A stretch of DNA of 64,000 bases. It comes from Aspergillus flavus. Taxonomy: Eukaryota; Ascomycota; Eurotiomycetes; Eurotiales; Aspergillaceae. A program made the position numbers and the translations under genes. Each line of letters opens with the position of its first letter. Position 1 is the first letter of the stretch. Below the pieces are notes generated by a model, which did not search any database, was not told the origin of the DNA, and was given only the letters and a program-made list of their open reading frames with translations. The DNA lies in contig NC_092407.1 of NCBI RefSeq assembly GCF_009017415.1, positions 3,472,001 to 3,536,000 on the forward strand, read 5' to 3'. This document shows positions 55,283 through 64,000 of the stretch, piece after piece.

Positions 55283-58200
55283 ATGAAGGATCCCAATTTG
55301 ATTATGGAACAGAAAGCCACTATGGAGCCCCAAGAAACCAGCGGTCATGCTGAACCCCGAAAGAACACCACCAAATCCGTCCGCGTGGCCTTCGGTCCGG
55401 ACCTGGAAACGCATATCCCTCCTCGCGATAAGTCACCCGCGCCTGGGCCAGGACACCACAGATCGTTTACTACCGTGGAGCGGAGACACCCCCCTGTAAC
55501 CACCCCTGACAGACCGACGAGTTCCTCGGCAGGTGAAGGCCCAGCCGTCATAGATGATAACCCTCGGTTAACATCTGATCGGGCATCGGATTCAGCACGG
55601 CCGTCGACATTGAAGCGGGCTAAAAGCGACTATGGACCAAGACTGGGGTTTGAAAAGTCTCCTGGAGAGGATGAAGAGGACTTTGCCATGCGCCATGGAT
55701 GGCAGGAAGAGTACACTTCGAGCGAATACCTTAAAATCTTACACTCGGTAAGCAGAACGGCGATACGCTGCCTTAACAGAGTATCCTCTGATGATCCTAG
55801 AATTTTTACATGTATTTCACGGAAAAACGCCATGAGACAAACGGCATGCCGAGAGATCCCGTGGGAAGCTGGCCCAGCCAGGACTGGCGTATGAAGGACC
55901 GTTTGAAAACCGTTTCTGCGGCCTTGGCTATATGCTTGAACATCGGTGTTGATCCCCCGGATGTGGTCAAGACGAACCCTACGGCTAAGCTCGAATGCTG
56001 GGTTGACCCAACATCGACTACTGGGGGCGGGCAGACCAAGATCATGGAGCAGATTGGAAAAAAGCTACAGGAACAATATGAAACACTTAGCCTAAGAACT
56101 AGGTACAAGCAGTATCTCGACCCATCTGTTGATGAGACGAAAAAGTTTTGCATATCTCTACGTCGTAACGCCAAAGACGAGAGAGTTCTTTTCCATTATA
56201 ACGGCCATGGTGTCCCTTTACCCACCCAGTCTGGTGAAATATGGGTCTTCAACAAAAATTATACTCAGTACATCCCGGTGTCCTTGTATGATTTGCAGTC
56301 CTGGCTTGCAGGCCCCAGCCTTTTCGTTTTTGACGTATCACATGCTGGGAATATTGTCCAGAATTTTCACACCTTTGTCGAGAAACATGAAAAAGAGAAT
56401 ATCGAAGCAAAGAAGCGGGACCCTAATGTGATCACCCAAAACTATGGGGATTGCATAATCCTCGCCGCGTGCCAGAAGAGCGAGTCGCTTCCAACCAACC
56501 CTGACCTCCCCGCAGATCTTTTCACTTGTTGTTTGACGACGCCCATCGAGATCGCTCTGAGATACTTCATCCTCCAGAATCCTCTGCAGAGTAACATCTC
56601 CATTGATGATTTCCGAGTCCCGGGTCGTTTGCAGGACCGCAGGAGCCCCCTTGGAGAACTAAACTGGATTTTCACTGCTATTACGGACACGATCGCGTGG
56701 AATACCTTGCCCCGAGCTCTCTTTAAGAAGCTCTTCCGTCAAGATTTAATGGTAGCGGCCCTTTTTAGAAATTTCCTCCTTAGCGAACGGATCATGCGCA
56801 CATACAAGTGCCATCCAATATCGTCACCTGAACTGCCAGAGACACACCATCATCCTCTGTGGAAAAGCTGGGATCTAGCCGTTGAAATGGTTTTGGCTCA
56901 GCTTCCTGCGCTCATTGATCATGAAGAAGGTCGTAGACAATATGAATACCAACACTCTACCTTTTTCGCTGAGCAGCTTACTGCTTTTGAGGTGTACTTG
57001 TCATCTGGACCCACAGAGAAAACCCCGCCGGATCAGCTACCTATTGTCCTGCAAGTCCTTTTGAGTCAGGCTCACCGATTGAGGGCCCTGATTTTACTCA
57101 GTAAGTTCCTGGACTTGGGACCCTGGGCCGTCCATCTGGCTTTGAGCATAGGTATCTTCCCTTACGTCGTCAAGCTCCTACAGTCGGCAGCTCAGGAGCT
57201 GAAGCCTGTTATGGTTTTCATATGGGCAAGAATCATGGCGGTGGACCATACAGTCCAGAATGATCTGCTGAAGGACAACGGAATCCACTACTTCATTTCT
57301 ATTCTCAACCCGTCATCACCCATACCCGTCGGAAACGCTAGCGAACATCGGGCCATGTGTGCATTCATTGTGTCGATATTTTGCAAAAATTATCCCCAAG
57401 GCCAGAATGTGTGTCTCTCAGCAGAACTCTTTGACTCTTGCTTGAGGCATCTGATGGATGTTGAGAATCCTTTACTGCGCCAATGGTCATGTCTTTGCAT
57501 TAGCATGCTTTGGTCTGATTTCCCTGAGGCAAAGTGGATGGGGATTCGATGCGCGGCACCTGCAAGACTCTGCGAGCTCAATTTTGATCCTGTCCCGGAG
57601 GTCCGAGCCGCAATGTTACATGCCGTGACGACATTCTTGGGTATCCCCGATTTGACAGATCAAGTGGCACAGATCGAAGAATCCTTAGCCATGGCCGTGT
57701 TACCAATGGCATCCGATGGTAGTGTACTCGTTCGAAAAGAACTTCTGGTATTCTTCTCGACTTTCGTGAGACGCTATCAAAACAAGTTCCTAGTTGCCGC
57801 ATATGACGAGCTTCAGGATGAGAAGCAGAGCCTTCTCTCCAAAGTCGAGCAAGCGACACCTAGAGGTCATTCCTTTGAGGATGCACCGAATGGCTCCGCA
57901 AATGGCTCGCTTTCGAGCTACAAGACACAGAAGCTCTCTCGTAATTCTACTTTTGGCACCATTTGGAAACAGCTCCTTATCCTGTCTGTTGACCCACATC
58001 CTGACATCGCACAGGATGCAGCTACAATTGTTGATTACATTCATTTGTCCCTTGTGCAATCCCCCATGGCATCGCTAACTGAAAAAATTCGGCAAGAAAT
58101 AATGGACCTCTCAAACAGCTTGTCACAGAAGACGCAGATCCGGGAAAGACTAGAGTCGAAGAAGACTGCACCACCGCCGGCTCCTCCGTCGGTTGCTCCA

Positions 58201-59891
58201 CCAAAACAGGAAGGCTATCTTTCTCTGAGTTTAAAGCGGACTGCTAGTGTCGCGGCGTCCCTAAAAAACCTTGCCTTTGGAGGTTCATTAACAGAGCCGC
58301 AATCGCCGCAACTTTCAGCCTCTGATAAGAGTCGCATGCCCATGACGCCACGAGGACGAGCCCCTCCGGAATGGACCCGGCCCCCCGAAGTGAACGACCA
58401 AGTTGCCCCTGCGACAGCCTACCACCAAGCTCCAACCCCAACATCCCGCGGCTTCGAACCCAAGGCATCATCAACCCCCCCGACCGTCCCCTTGATGAGC
58501 AGGTTCCTAGACTGGTCCACAGAGGTAATCCCTGAATCTCTCGCTTTAATATGCAAGCAATACAACAAAGATTATAAACAGTTTCTCACCCATATTCAGT
58601 ATTTCCGGGAGCCCCAGATGAAACCCAATGAGCCCGATGAACCCGGTAGCGCGGACTACAACGAACGCCTTTGGAGAAGAAGCCGTAACGAAAGGATCAT
58701 CACAGAGACGCAGCCCCTCAAGAGTAAAGCTGGCAGCAGCCGATGGGATACTTCAATAGCCCTACTCTCTAACAGCAGCCAGCCCATGAAGATGTGCTTT
58801 CACCAGTTCGAGGATCATATCGCCGTTGCGGATGACAAAGATACTATTGCGTAAGTCCGGTGAGCTTCATGTTGTGACTCATGCTGACATTCTCTTCTTT
58901 TCCCATTCAGGATCTGGGACTGGCAAAGCCACAAACGTCTCAATCGGTTTTCTAACGGAAATCCACCAGGGTCAAAGATCAACGAAGTCCGTTACATTAA
59001 CGAAGATGATCAAGCACTTTTATTGACAGGTTCTTCTGATGGAGTTTTGAAGATTTTCAGGAATTACGAGTCCGCACGGGATGTCGAGATCGTGACGGCT
59101 TTTAGAGCTCTGCCAGAGCTTATTCCTAGTAACCGAAACGCTGGGCTTGTTCTCGACTGGCAACAGGGCCAGGGTAAGGCGCTAGTCGCAGGAGATGTGA
59201 AAGTCATACGAGTATGGAATGCTGCAACTGAAGTTTGCACCAATGTACGTCATCGATTCAGACACTGACCGTGGAGGAAATGCTGACCTTACATGTTCTA
59301 GGACATCCCTGCTCGCTCAGGATCGTGCATCACTTCCCTAACTTCCGATCAAGTTGCGGGTAACATCTTCGTAGCTGGATTCGGTGATGGGGCAGTCAGA
59401 GTATTCGATCAACGCATCAAGCCCACGACTTCCATGGTCAAAGTATGGCGCGAGCACAAACAGTGGATTACCAATGTCCACATGCAACGGGGTGGCCTAA
59501 GAGAGCTGGTGTCTGGTAGTCGGAACGGTGAGATTCGACTTTGGGATCTTCGGATGGATAATCCAATTTCGACGCTGTACGCCACTAAAGATACCTTGCG
59601 AACGTTGAGCGTTCATGAACACGCTCCAGTATTCATGGTGTATGTGATATACTAACTTACCATTTGAGTTGGTGGGCTTGGCTAACTTGGAACGTTTGCA
59701 GCGGCACCAACCGCCATGAAGTCAAGACATTCAACGTTGACGGCACCTTTCTGTCGACGTTCGAGCCTTACTCGAGTTTCCTCCATCACAACCGCTCTTC
59801 TCCGATCGCAAGCACCGCATTCCATCCTCACCGCACGGTTCTCGCCTGTGCTGCTCTTAATGATAATCATATCAATCTGGTTTCCTGCTAG
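55283..59891 (+). CDS. kog1: Raptor/Kog1 homologue, TOR complex 1 subunit
   Basis: Exons 55283-55747, 55801-58850, 58911-59244, 59302-59639, 59702-59891 (introns 53-62 bp) give 1458 aa. The N-terminal 150 residues are disordered and basic. The raptor N-terminal caspase-like (RNC) domain follows: WPSQDWRMKDRLKTVSAALA, CLNIGVDPPDV, RVLFHYNGHGVPLPT (GHG histidine), SLFVFDVSHAGNIVQNF, where animal raptor has a cysteine and this protein has Val-Ser. Armadillo/HEAT helices (about 500-850) and a C-terminal WD40 propeller (IWDWQSHKRLNRF, LLTGSSDGVLKIF, VIRVWNAATE, EIRLWDLRMDN, TAFHPHRTVLACAALND) complete the typical layout. Raptor presents substrates to TOR kinase in nutrient signalling at the vacuole. 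Family assignment is firm; upstream exons cannot be excluded, but ATG 55283 has no in-frame competitor nearby. Confidence 0.95.
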
Positions 59892-61349
59892 GTCTGACCA
59901 GGCTTATTCCTACAACTAATCATGTTTCATTTCCTGTTGGTCTATATCTTAACCCTTTTTTAATCTGCTATATCTCAACAGACATACTATACAGCAGAGA
60001 TGGCGCTTTCGGTCACGATGGATTCACTTCCGGATATCTTTCTTCTTCCTTTCGACATGGTTGTCTGATGACCCTTTTGATTTATGGCGTAAGACGGAAG
60101 TTTACAGCAACTTAGCAACCTGGCGCCATGGTTTATGTTTTCCGTTTTCCTGTTTCAATCCTTTTGTCACCTTGTTTGCCTTCTTGTCTCTAATTCGATC
60201 TGTTATGATCGCATGTATATGGATGGAACCTAAACAATCGCGAACATGCAGAATGCATTTTTAATTCACTTAGGCCGCTATCTTCGTATCCCGTCTTCTA
60301 CAGTGATGACACCAGATATCTCGGTGGTTAGAATTGGTGGTGGAAGTTGGACCCGATAAGGATGGCTAGGGTTCCTTAAATCACGAGATGCGCGTAGTAC
60401 TTACGTTCCCAATAATTCCTGAATCTACCTGACCAGACAGAGTATCTCCCATTGGTACTTAGTACTGATGGAGTCTCTAGAATGGCCATGTCCCTCTATT
60501 ATAAATCTGGATCGTAACGAAAAGGAAAACAGTGAATACATTCCCACAGTGATTCTAACCGTTCCGCCGCGATCATTTTAAACCCTACTATATATGACCG
60601 GACCCGGAAGAGGAGACGTATGGGCTGTTGAGTACATGCAGGTACTGTGGCTAATGTGATAGATCTGTTTCCTCCATGATAAACGAGCCCACTATATCAA
60701 TCGTTTCATTCCCGGATGATCCAAGTGAGTTGTAAATAGGTACAGAGTACTTGACTGGATGGTTATTGGTGACATGTAAAATACCATTACCTAGAGAAAT
60801 AGACATCCGTTGGTGAGGGTATATCTACTTGGGATAGATATAGATCAACGAAACAGATTTGATACCGTTCTACTATACCTTTCCAATATAAACAAGTGAT
60901 ACTCACCACTTTTGGTCGTTTCTTTAGGAGAAAAGAAAAGAAAAGGAAAGGAAAGGAAAGAAAATAATAAGTATATGAATTCTGCCTACAATTTCCAGAC
61001 ATTGTCGACTTTATTGAAGAGAAGTGGCTTGTAGTGGGGAGCGAGAGTGGGGAAGGAGGGGTATTTATATTCATGGAGGAATGAAGGCAGACTTGCCTTT
61101 CGACTACCCAAGGTCCCCAGTTGAGAAAGAATAGTATTCTCTTTTACTTTGATGAGAATAAGTAGGTCAATAGGGAACAATCAGGCTTGACGTCCTCAAT
61201 TCCTAGGGGTTTATTCCAGCTTGGAGAAGAAGAATAGCTAGGTGCTCGCTGACAACATAGAGTATAGACAACACGATGTTCCAGGTGAGACGATACAATC
61301 CGACCAGCAAGAGTCATCTAGGCTCAGAACTAAGTTTCCCCAACTCCTC
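59892..61349. other. Intergenic, about 1.5 kb
   Basis: 3' region of kog1 and then AT-rich DNA with a GAAAG-type simple tract at about 60928-60965. No gene supported. Confidence 0.45.
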
Positions 61350-61688
61350 TTAGTCCGCTATGGCCCAGAATCCTTGACCGGTGAGGGTAAACCTCCCAGG
61401 AATAGGAAATGAGAGACTACCGGTGATCTTGACTTTCCTGCCGTCTTGCCTTACCAACGAGAGGGCCACATCAGTGTTGCCGACATGTGAAGGTGTTTCC
61501 GCGGTGTCAATTAGGCAGGGGCCAACAAGGTCTTCGGTGCTGTCGTATTCAAGCGTAGCATTGATCGAATGGAATTGTTCAACGCTTTGGCTGAAATTAC
61601 CACGGAGCTGGACACTGTTGCCGTCGACAACCCAATGGCCTTCGAATTGATTGAAGTCACCCTTAATTTCACCCTGCGCGGTGGGCAT
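61350..61688 (-). CDS. Small beta-rich hypothetical protein
   Basis: Frame of 112 aa from ATG 61688 to stop at 61350. The ATG lies directly after an acceptor (ggctag), and a gtaaga donor about 65 nt upstream makes a 5' UTR intron likely; no ATG lies in the preceding stretch. The sequence alternates hydrophobic and polar residues (GHWVVDGNSVQLRGNF, KITGSLSFPIPGRFTLTG), suggesting a beta-sandwich or barrel. One Cys only, no signal peptide, no membrane segment. I do not recognise the family. Composition is protein-like and codon use resembles neighbours, hence called. Confidence 0.5.
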   Translation of the reverse strand: MPTAQGEIKGDFNQFEGHWVVDGNSVQLRGNFSQSVEQFHSINATLEYDSTEDLVGPCLIDTAETPSHVGNTDVALSLVRQDGRKVKITGSLSFPIPGRFTLTGQGFWAIAD

Positions 61689-62088
61689 CTAGCCAGAGAA
61701 TCAGAACAAGGCTAAGGATAGAGGAGAATGGTTGATGTTTAGGGATATCTTACTTTGGTGCTGGAGACTGGCGTTTCCCGGAATATGTGAGGGAGAAGAG
61801 TAGGATGGATTGTTCAGAGTTTGTTCACTTGTCTTTTCTGGTTGTTGGATTTCAGGAGAAATGTGGGAAACTGTCCACGTATTTATACCTCAGCCCTGCA
61901 GCTCAGCTCACAGAAGGGCACAAGAGGGGCTTGATGAGGGGTCGCTCGTCTGATGGTGCATTCAATGGTTGCTATGTCGCCAAATTCAAATACTGTACAC
62001 GTCACTTGGTACGGACGAATGAGAGTAGTCCGATCAGCGAACGAGGTGGAGGGGTTTATGCGCAAGGCAATTGTGGAATTACTACTGC
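61689..62088. other. Intergenic, 400 bp
   Basis: Likely holds the leader and 5' UTR intron of the small beta-rich gene. A long plus-strand frame (61787-62632) crosses it but lacks protein-like features. Confidence 0.4.
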
Positions 62089-62715
62089 CTACCTCCTAGT
62101 AGGAAATACCGCAATCGCACGTCGAGATCGCCTTGCTTTCGCGAGTGTGGTGTTGATCTCGGGATTTGATGCAATGACGAGGGCCGTCACACGAATCTCC
62201 GATGACGATAAGGGACCCATGCTGCAACCTGAGGGCTCGAGGCCTGGAATCAGTATCCAATCGAGAGGGGATGGGCTCTGTAATTCATTTGATTCGTCAA
62301 CTCCTATTCTGCACTGGTTGGCTGAAGGTTCACTCAACAAGTCTCGGTCCATCCATCGGGTCCACCATAACAGAATGAAGGGGAAGCGCATGGACTCAAG
62401 GTCGGGGATATTTTCCGCGTATTCGAGGTTCCTCTCCAGATCCTGTGGGTTATCGTATACAGTACATCTGATGGGGGGGGTCTGTGCGCCTGGTAGTGCG
62501 TTGAGAGGATGCCAATCATCGGACTCCTCGCCCATCGTGGATCCATCTCCATCTGCACGTTCTAAAATGTGCTGGCACCAACCCTTGCAGATTCTTCAGC
62601 TCATACCTGCCCTTGATCCGATTTCGCAGTGATGTAGCAATTGTAGCAACGATCGGTCGTTCTGCTCCGGGTCAGAAAGGTTGTTGATTATTGTTGTTAC
62701 TATTGTTTTATGCAT
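62089..62715 (-). CDS. Hypothetical protein, two-exon model
   Basis: The 148-codon frame ending at 62089 extends upstream by splicing: exon 62715-62607 (starts MHKTIVTTIINNLSDPEQND) joined by a 45-bp intron (62562-62606, gtatga...ttttag, phase 1) to exon 62561-62089, total 193 aa. Features: WWTRWMDRDLL, two Cys, Arg-rich end, no signal peptide or membrane span. No family recognised. The intron is at the short end for this window, so the model is tentative; a single-exon start at ATG 62535 is the alternative. A plus-strand frame of 281 codons overlaps it and was rejected. Confidence 0.35.
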
Positions 62716-62892
62716 ATTACATTTGTCTGATCTTGAGTGTGAGGTGATCACGTGGGTGCCAGGTTAAGCCCTCAGCTTCAAGTGAAGAAAGAGCAGCAGG
62801 CCATATACACGATCCAAAAGGATACGAGCAGTCTCGATACCATGTCTATTCAATGAGAGGGAGCATGTCTTTGTGTTTTCAAAAAATATCTC

Positions 62893-63833
62893 TTATACTA
62901 ATGGTCCACGGCTTAGGTATCGGCATTGTTGAGACTGTTTCTGTTCCAAGGAGTTTGTAAAGGCACGAATATGCTCAGCTGCGTCCAATTCTTGACCAGC
63001 AGATCTGTTCTCACCTTTTAAACAGTCTTGTAACTCATCAATCGTCATTGCCAGGACTGTCAAAATTGTTGTATCTGTGAAAGTTGGTTCAACAGTCATT
63101 CCCTCACACATGCAGATCTGTCTCTTGCTGATTGAGTTTCTCCTGCAGAGCCGAGAATTTCTTGTTGTAACCAGATAAATGCCATCCTTGAAATACCCAT
63201 ATCCGCGTCCAGTATGCCCTCTTTAGAATCTCGTGTATGTCTGCGTGAGCTCGTGCAAGCGCTAAGTTACCCACTTGTTGACACTTAGCAGAGCAAGTCG
63301 GTAGAAATTGCAATCTGCCCAACTCTGACTTCTTGTTGAGTTTTCTTCTTATCTGATGTGAGAGCCGCAAGACTCAGAGTTATCGTGATATGAGGAATTG
63401 ATATTCCTAGCTAGGCAATAACCCGGCTCGCTATGAATATACATCGCCCATCAAAGGAACTTGAAATTTTTTTTTTCTCAAATATTGCTTTGGCCGATGC
63501 AAATTGCCTCAATCTAAAGTATTAGAGGCTTACCAGCCCGAAGTAGGCGATAAAGGGCTTGTATTAGGTTGGATGTCACGAAGAAGATTTGACCATCGAT
63601 AAAGTTACATTAGTCTTTAGAGGACGTGCCTCAGGTGTGCGAAAGGGCCTCGAAATCTGGTGATACATCAAGTGAGGCAGTATGATGATGGCCATAAGTT
63701 GAGCTTGTTCGGTTATTGTTGGAAGAATCGTTAGAAGTCGGATTTCATGTTGATCTTCGTCCAGGAGCACATAAGACCCGGACTTCAGGTGGACACAATA
63801 AGCACCAGAGGGTATCTGCGGATCTAACAGCAC
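62893..63833 (-). pseudogene. HET (heterokaryon incompatibility) domain gene, decayed
   Basis: Fragments of a HET domain lie in order on the minus strand in different frames. First is DEDQHEIRLLTILP (about 63761-63720), the usual HET lead-in. Then, after a frame change near 63695, come SLDVSPDFEALSHT, a TGA at 63633-63631 exactly where the family has Trp (EALSYxWG), GTSSKD, a TAA at 63612-63610, and FIDGQIFFVTSNLIQALYRL. Further on is ILKRAYWTRIWVFQ (about 63226-63188), the second HET signature, followed by another out-of-frame segment to 62893. Two in-frame stops plus frame changes show the gene is dead, unless the sequence is poor. HET proteins control self/non-self cell death on hyphal fusion. 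The start may lie nearer the right edge. Confidence 0.6.
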
Positions 63834-64000
63834 TGTAGTTGACGAAGGAAGAGAAAATCAATAGACATCACGGAAAAGAATGGTGTTAAGCACTCAGTGC
63901 TGGAGGACAGCATAGCCTTATAGTTCTTAGTATTATATAGAAACCCTAAGCAGGCATCACAATCTTATGCCGACTTGGCCTAACCTAACCCGATATAAGA
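63834..64000. other. Right edge, nothing called
   Basis: A splice-acceptor-like ctacag on the minus strand just right of 63833 suggests an upstream exon of the HET pseudogene, but no coding frame is evident. Confidence 0.3.

Noticed and set aside
61787..62632. 281-codon plus-strand frame
   Set aside because: No domain, membrane or signal features; overlaps a minus-strand frame with better composition and a possible intron, and crosses the leader of the gene at 61350-61688.
1..64000. CRISPR arrays, insertion sequences, rRNA genes, LTR or TIR transposons
   Set aside because: No spaced direct repeats, terminal repeats, transposase, reverse transcriptase or rRNA sequence seen anywhere in the window.

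Overview
The window is nuclear DNA of a filamentous ascomycete, most likely Aspergillus or a close relative in the Eurotiales. The evidence is gene-dense DNA with many 45-80 bp GT-AG introns (branch sites such as TACTAAC), pyrimidine-rich leaders, and proteins of Aspergillus type: TeaA, CkiA, Ku80, fungal-trans regulators, a HET domain and an expanded kinase-like family. No prokaryotic, viral or transposon genes were seen. Exon structures below were worked out by hand from splice signals and reading phase; most close exactly in frame.

Layout. 0-10 kb: 3' part of a Zn-cluster-type regulator, a mitochondrial m-AAA protease, a DUF1295 membrane protein, DNA topoisomerase III. 10-16 kb: sparse accessory stretch with a small secreted Cys-rich protein, a frame-disrupted kinase-like gene and a small membrane protein, ending in a TMEM205-like protein. 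16-36 kb: dense housekeeping block with CTP synthase, Ku80, a Vam7-like PX/SNARE, a Gemin2-like protein, cytosolic AspRS, a CECR5-like HAD phosphatase, an F-box protein, gamma-COP and a phosducin-like protein. 36-41 kb: two tandem tRNA-Ser genes, a broken GIY-YIG gene and a bZIP factor. 42-60 kb: casein kinase I, the kelch/coiled-coil polarity protein TeaA and Raptor/Kog1, separated by long gene-free stretches. 61-64 kb: two small unknown genes and a decayed HET-domain gene at the right edge.

Most striking observation: the two tRNA-Ser genes (36137-36289 and 36620-36770, minus strand) each carry, besides a short insert at the usual tRNA-intron site (37/38), a second 55-bp insert between U33 and U34. 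That insert has perfect spliceosomal signals (GTATGT, TACTAAT, YAG). Its interior differs completely between the copies, while the signals and the mature tRNA are identical. Only its removal restores a serine UGA anticodon in a serine-type tRNA body. This looks like a Pol III tRNA transcript that needs GU-AG type splicing. Second in interest are two microexons, of 8 and 5 nt, in the CTP synthase gene.

The genes share no single pathway. They cover DNA maintenance (Top3, Ku80), membrane traffic (gamma-COP, Vam7-like), growth control and polarity (Raptor, CkiA, TeaA), and protein and RNA synthesis (AspRS, Gemin2-like, tRNA-Ser). The pseudogenes and lineage-specific genes sit in the gene-poor parts.
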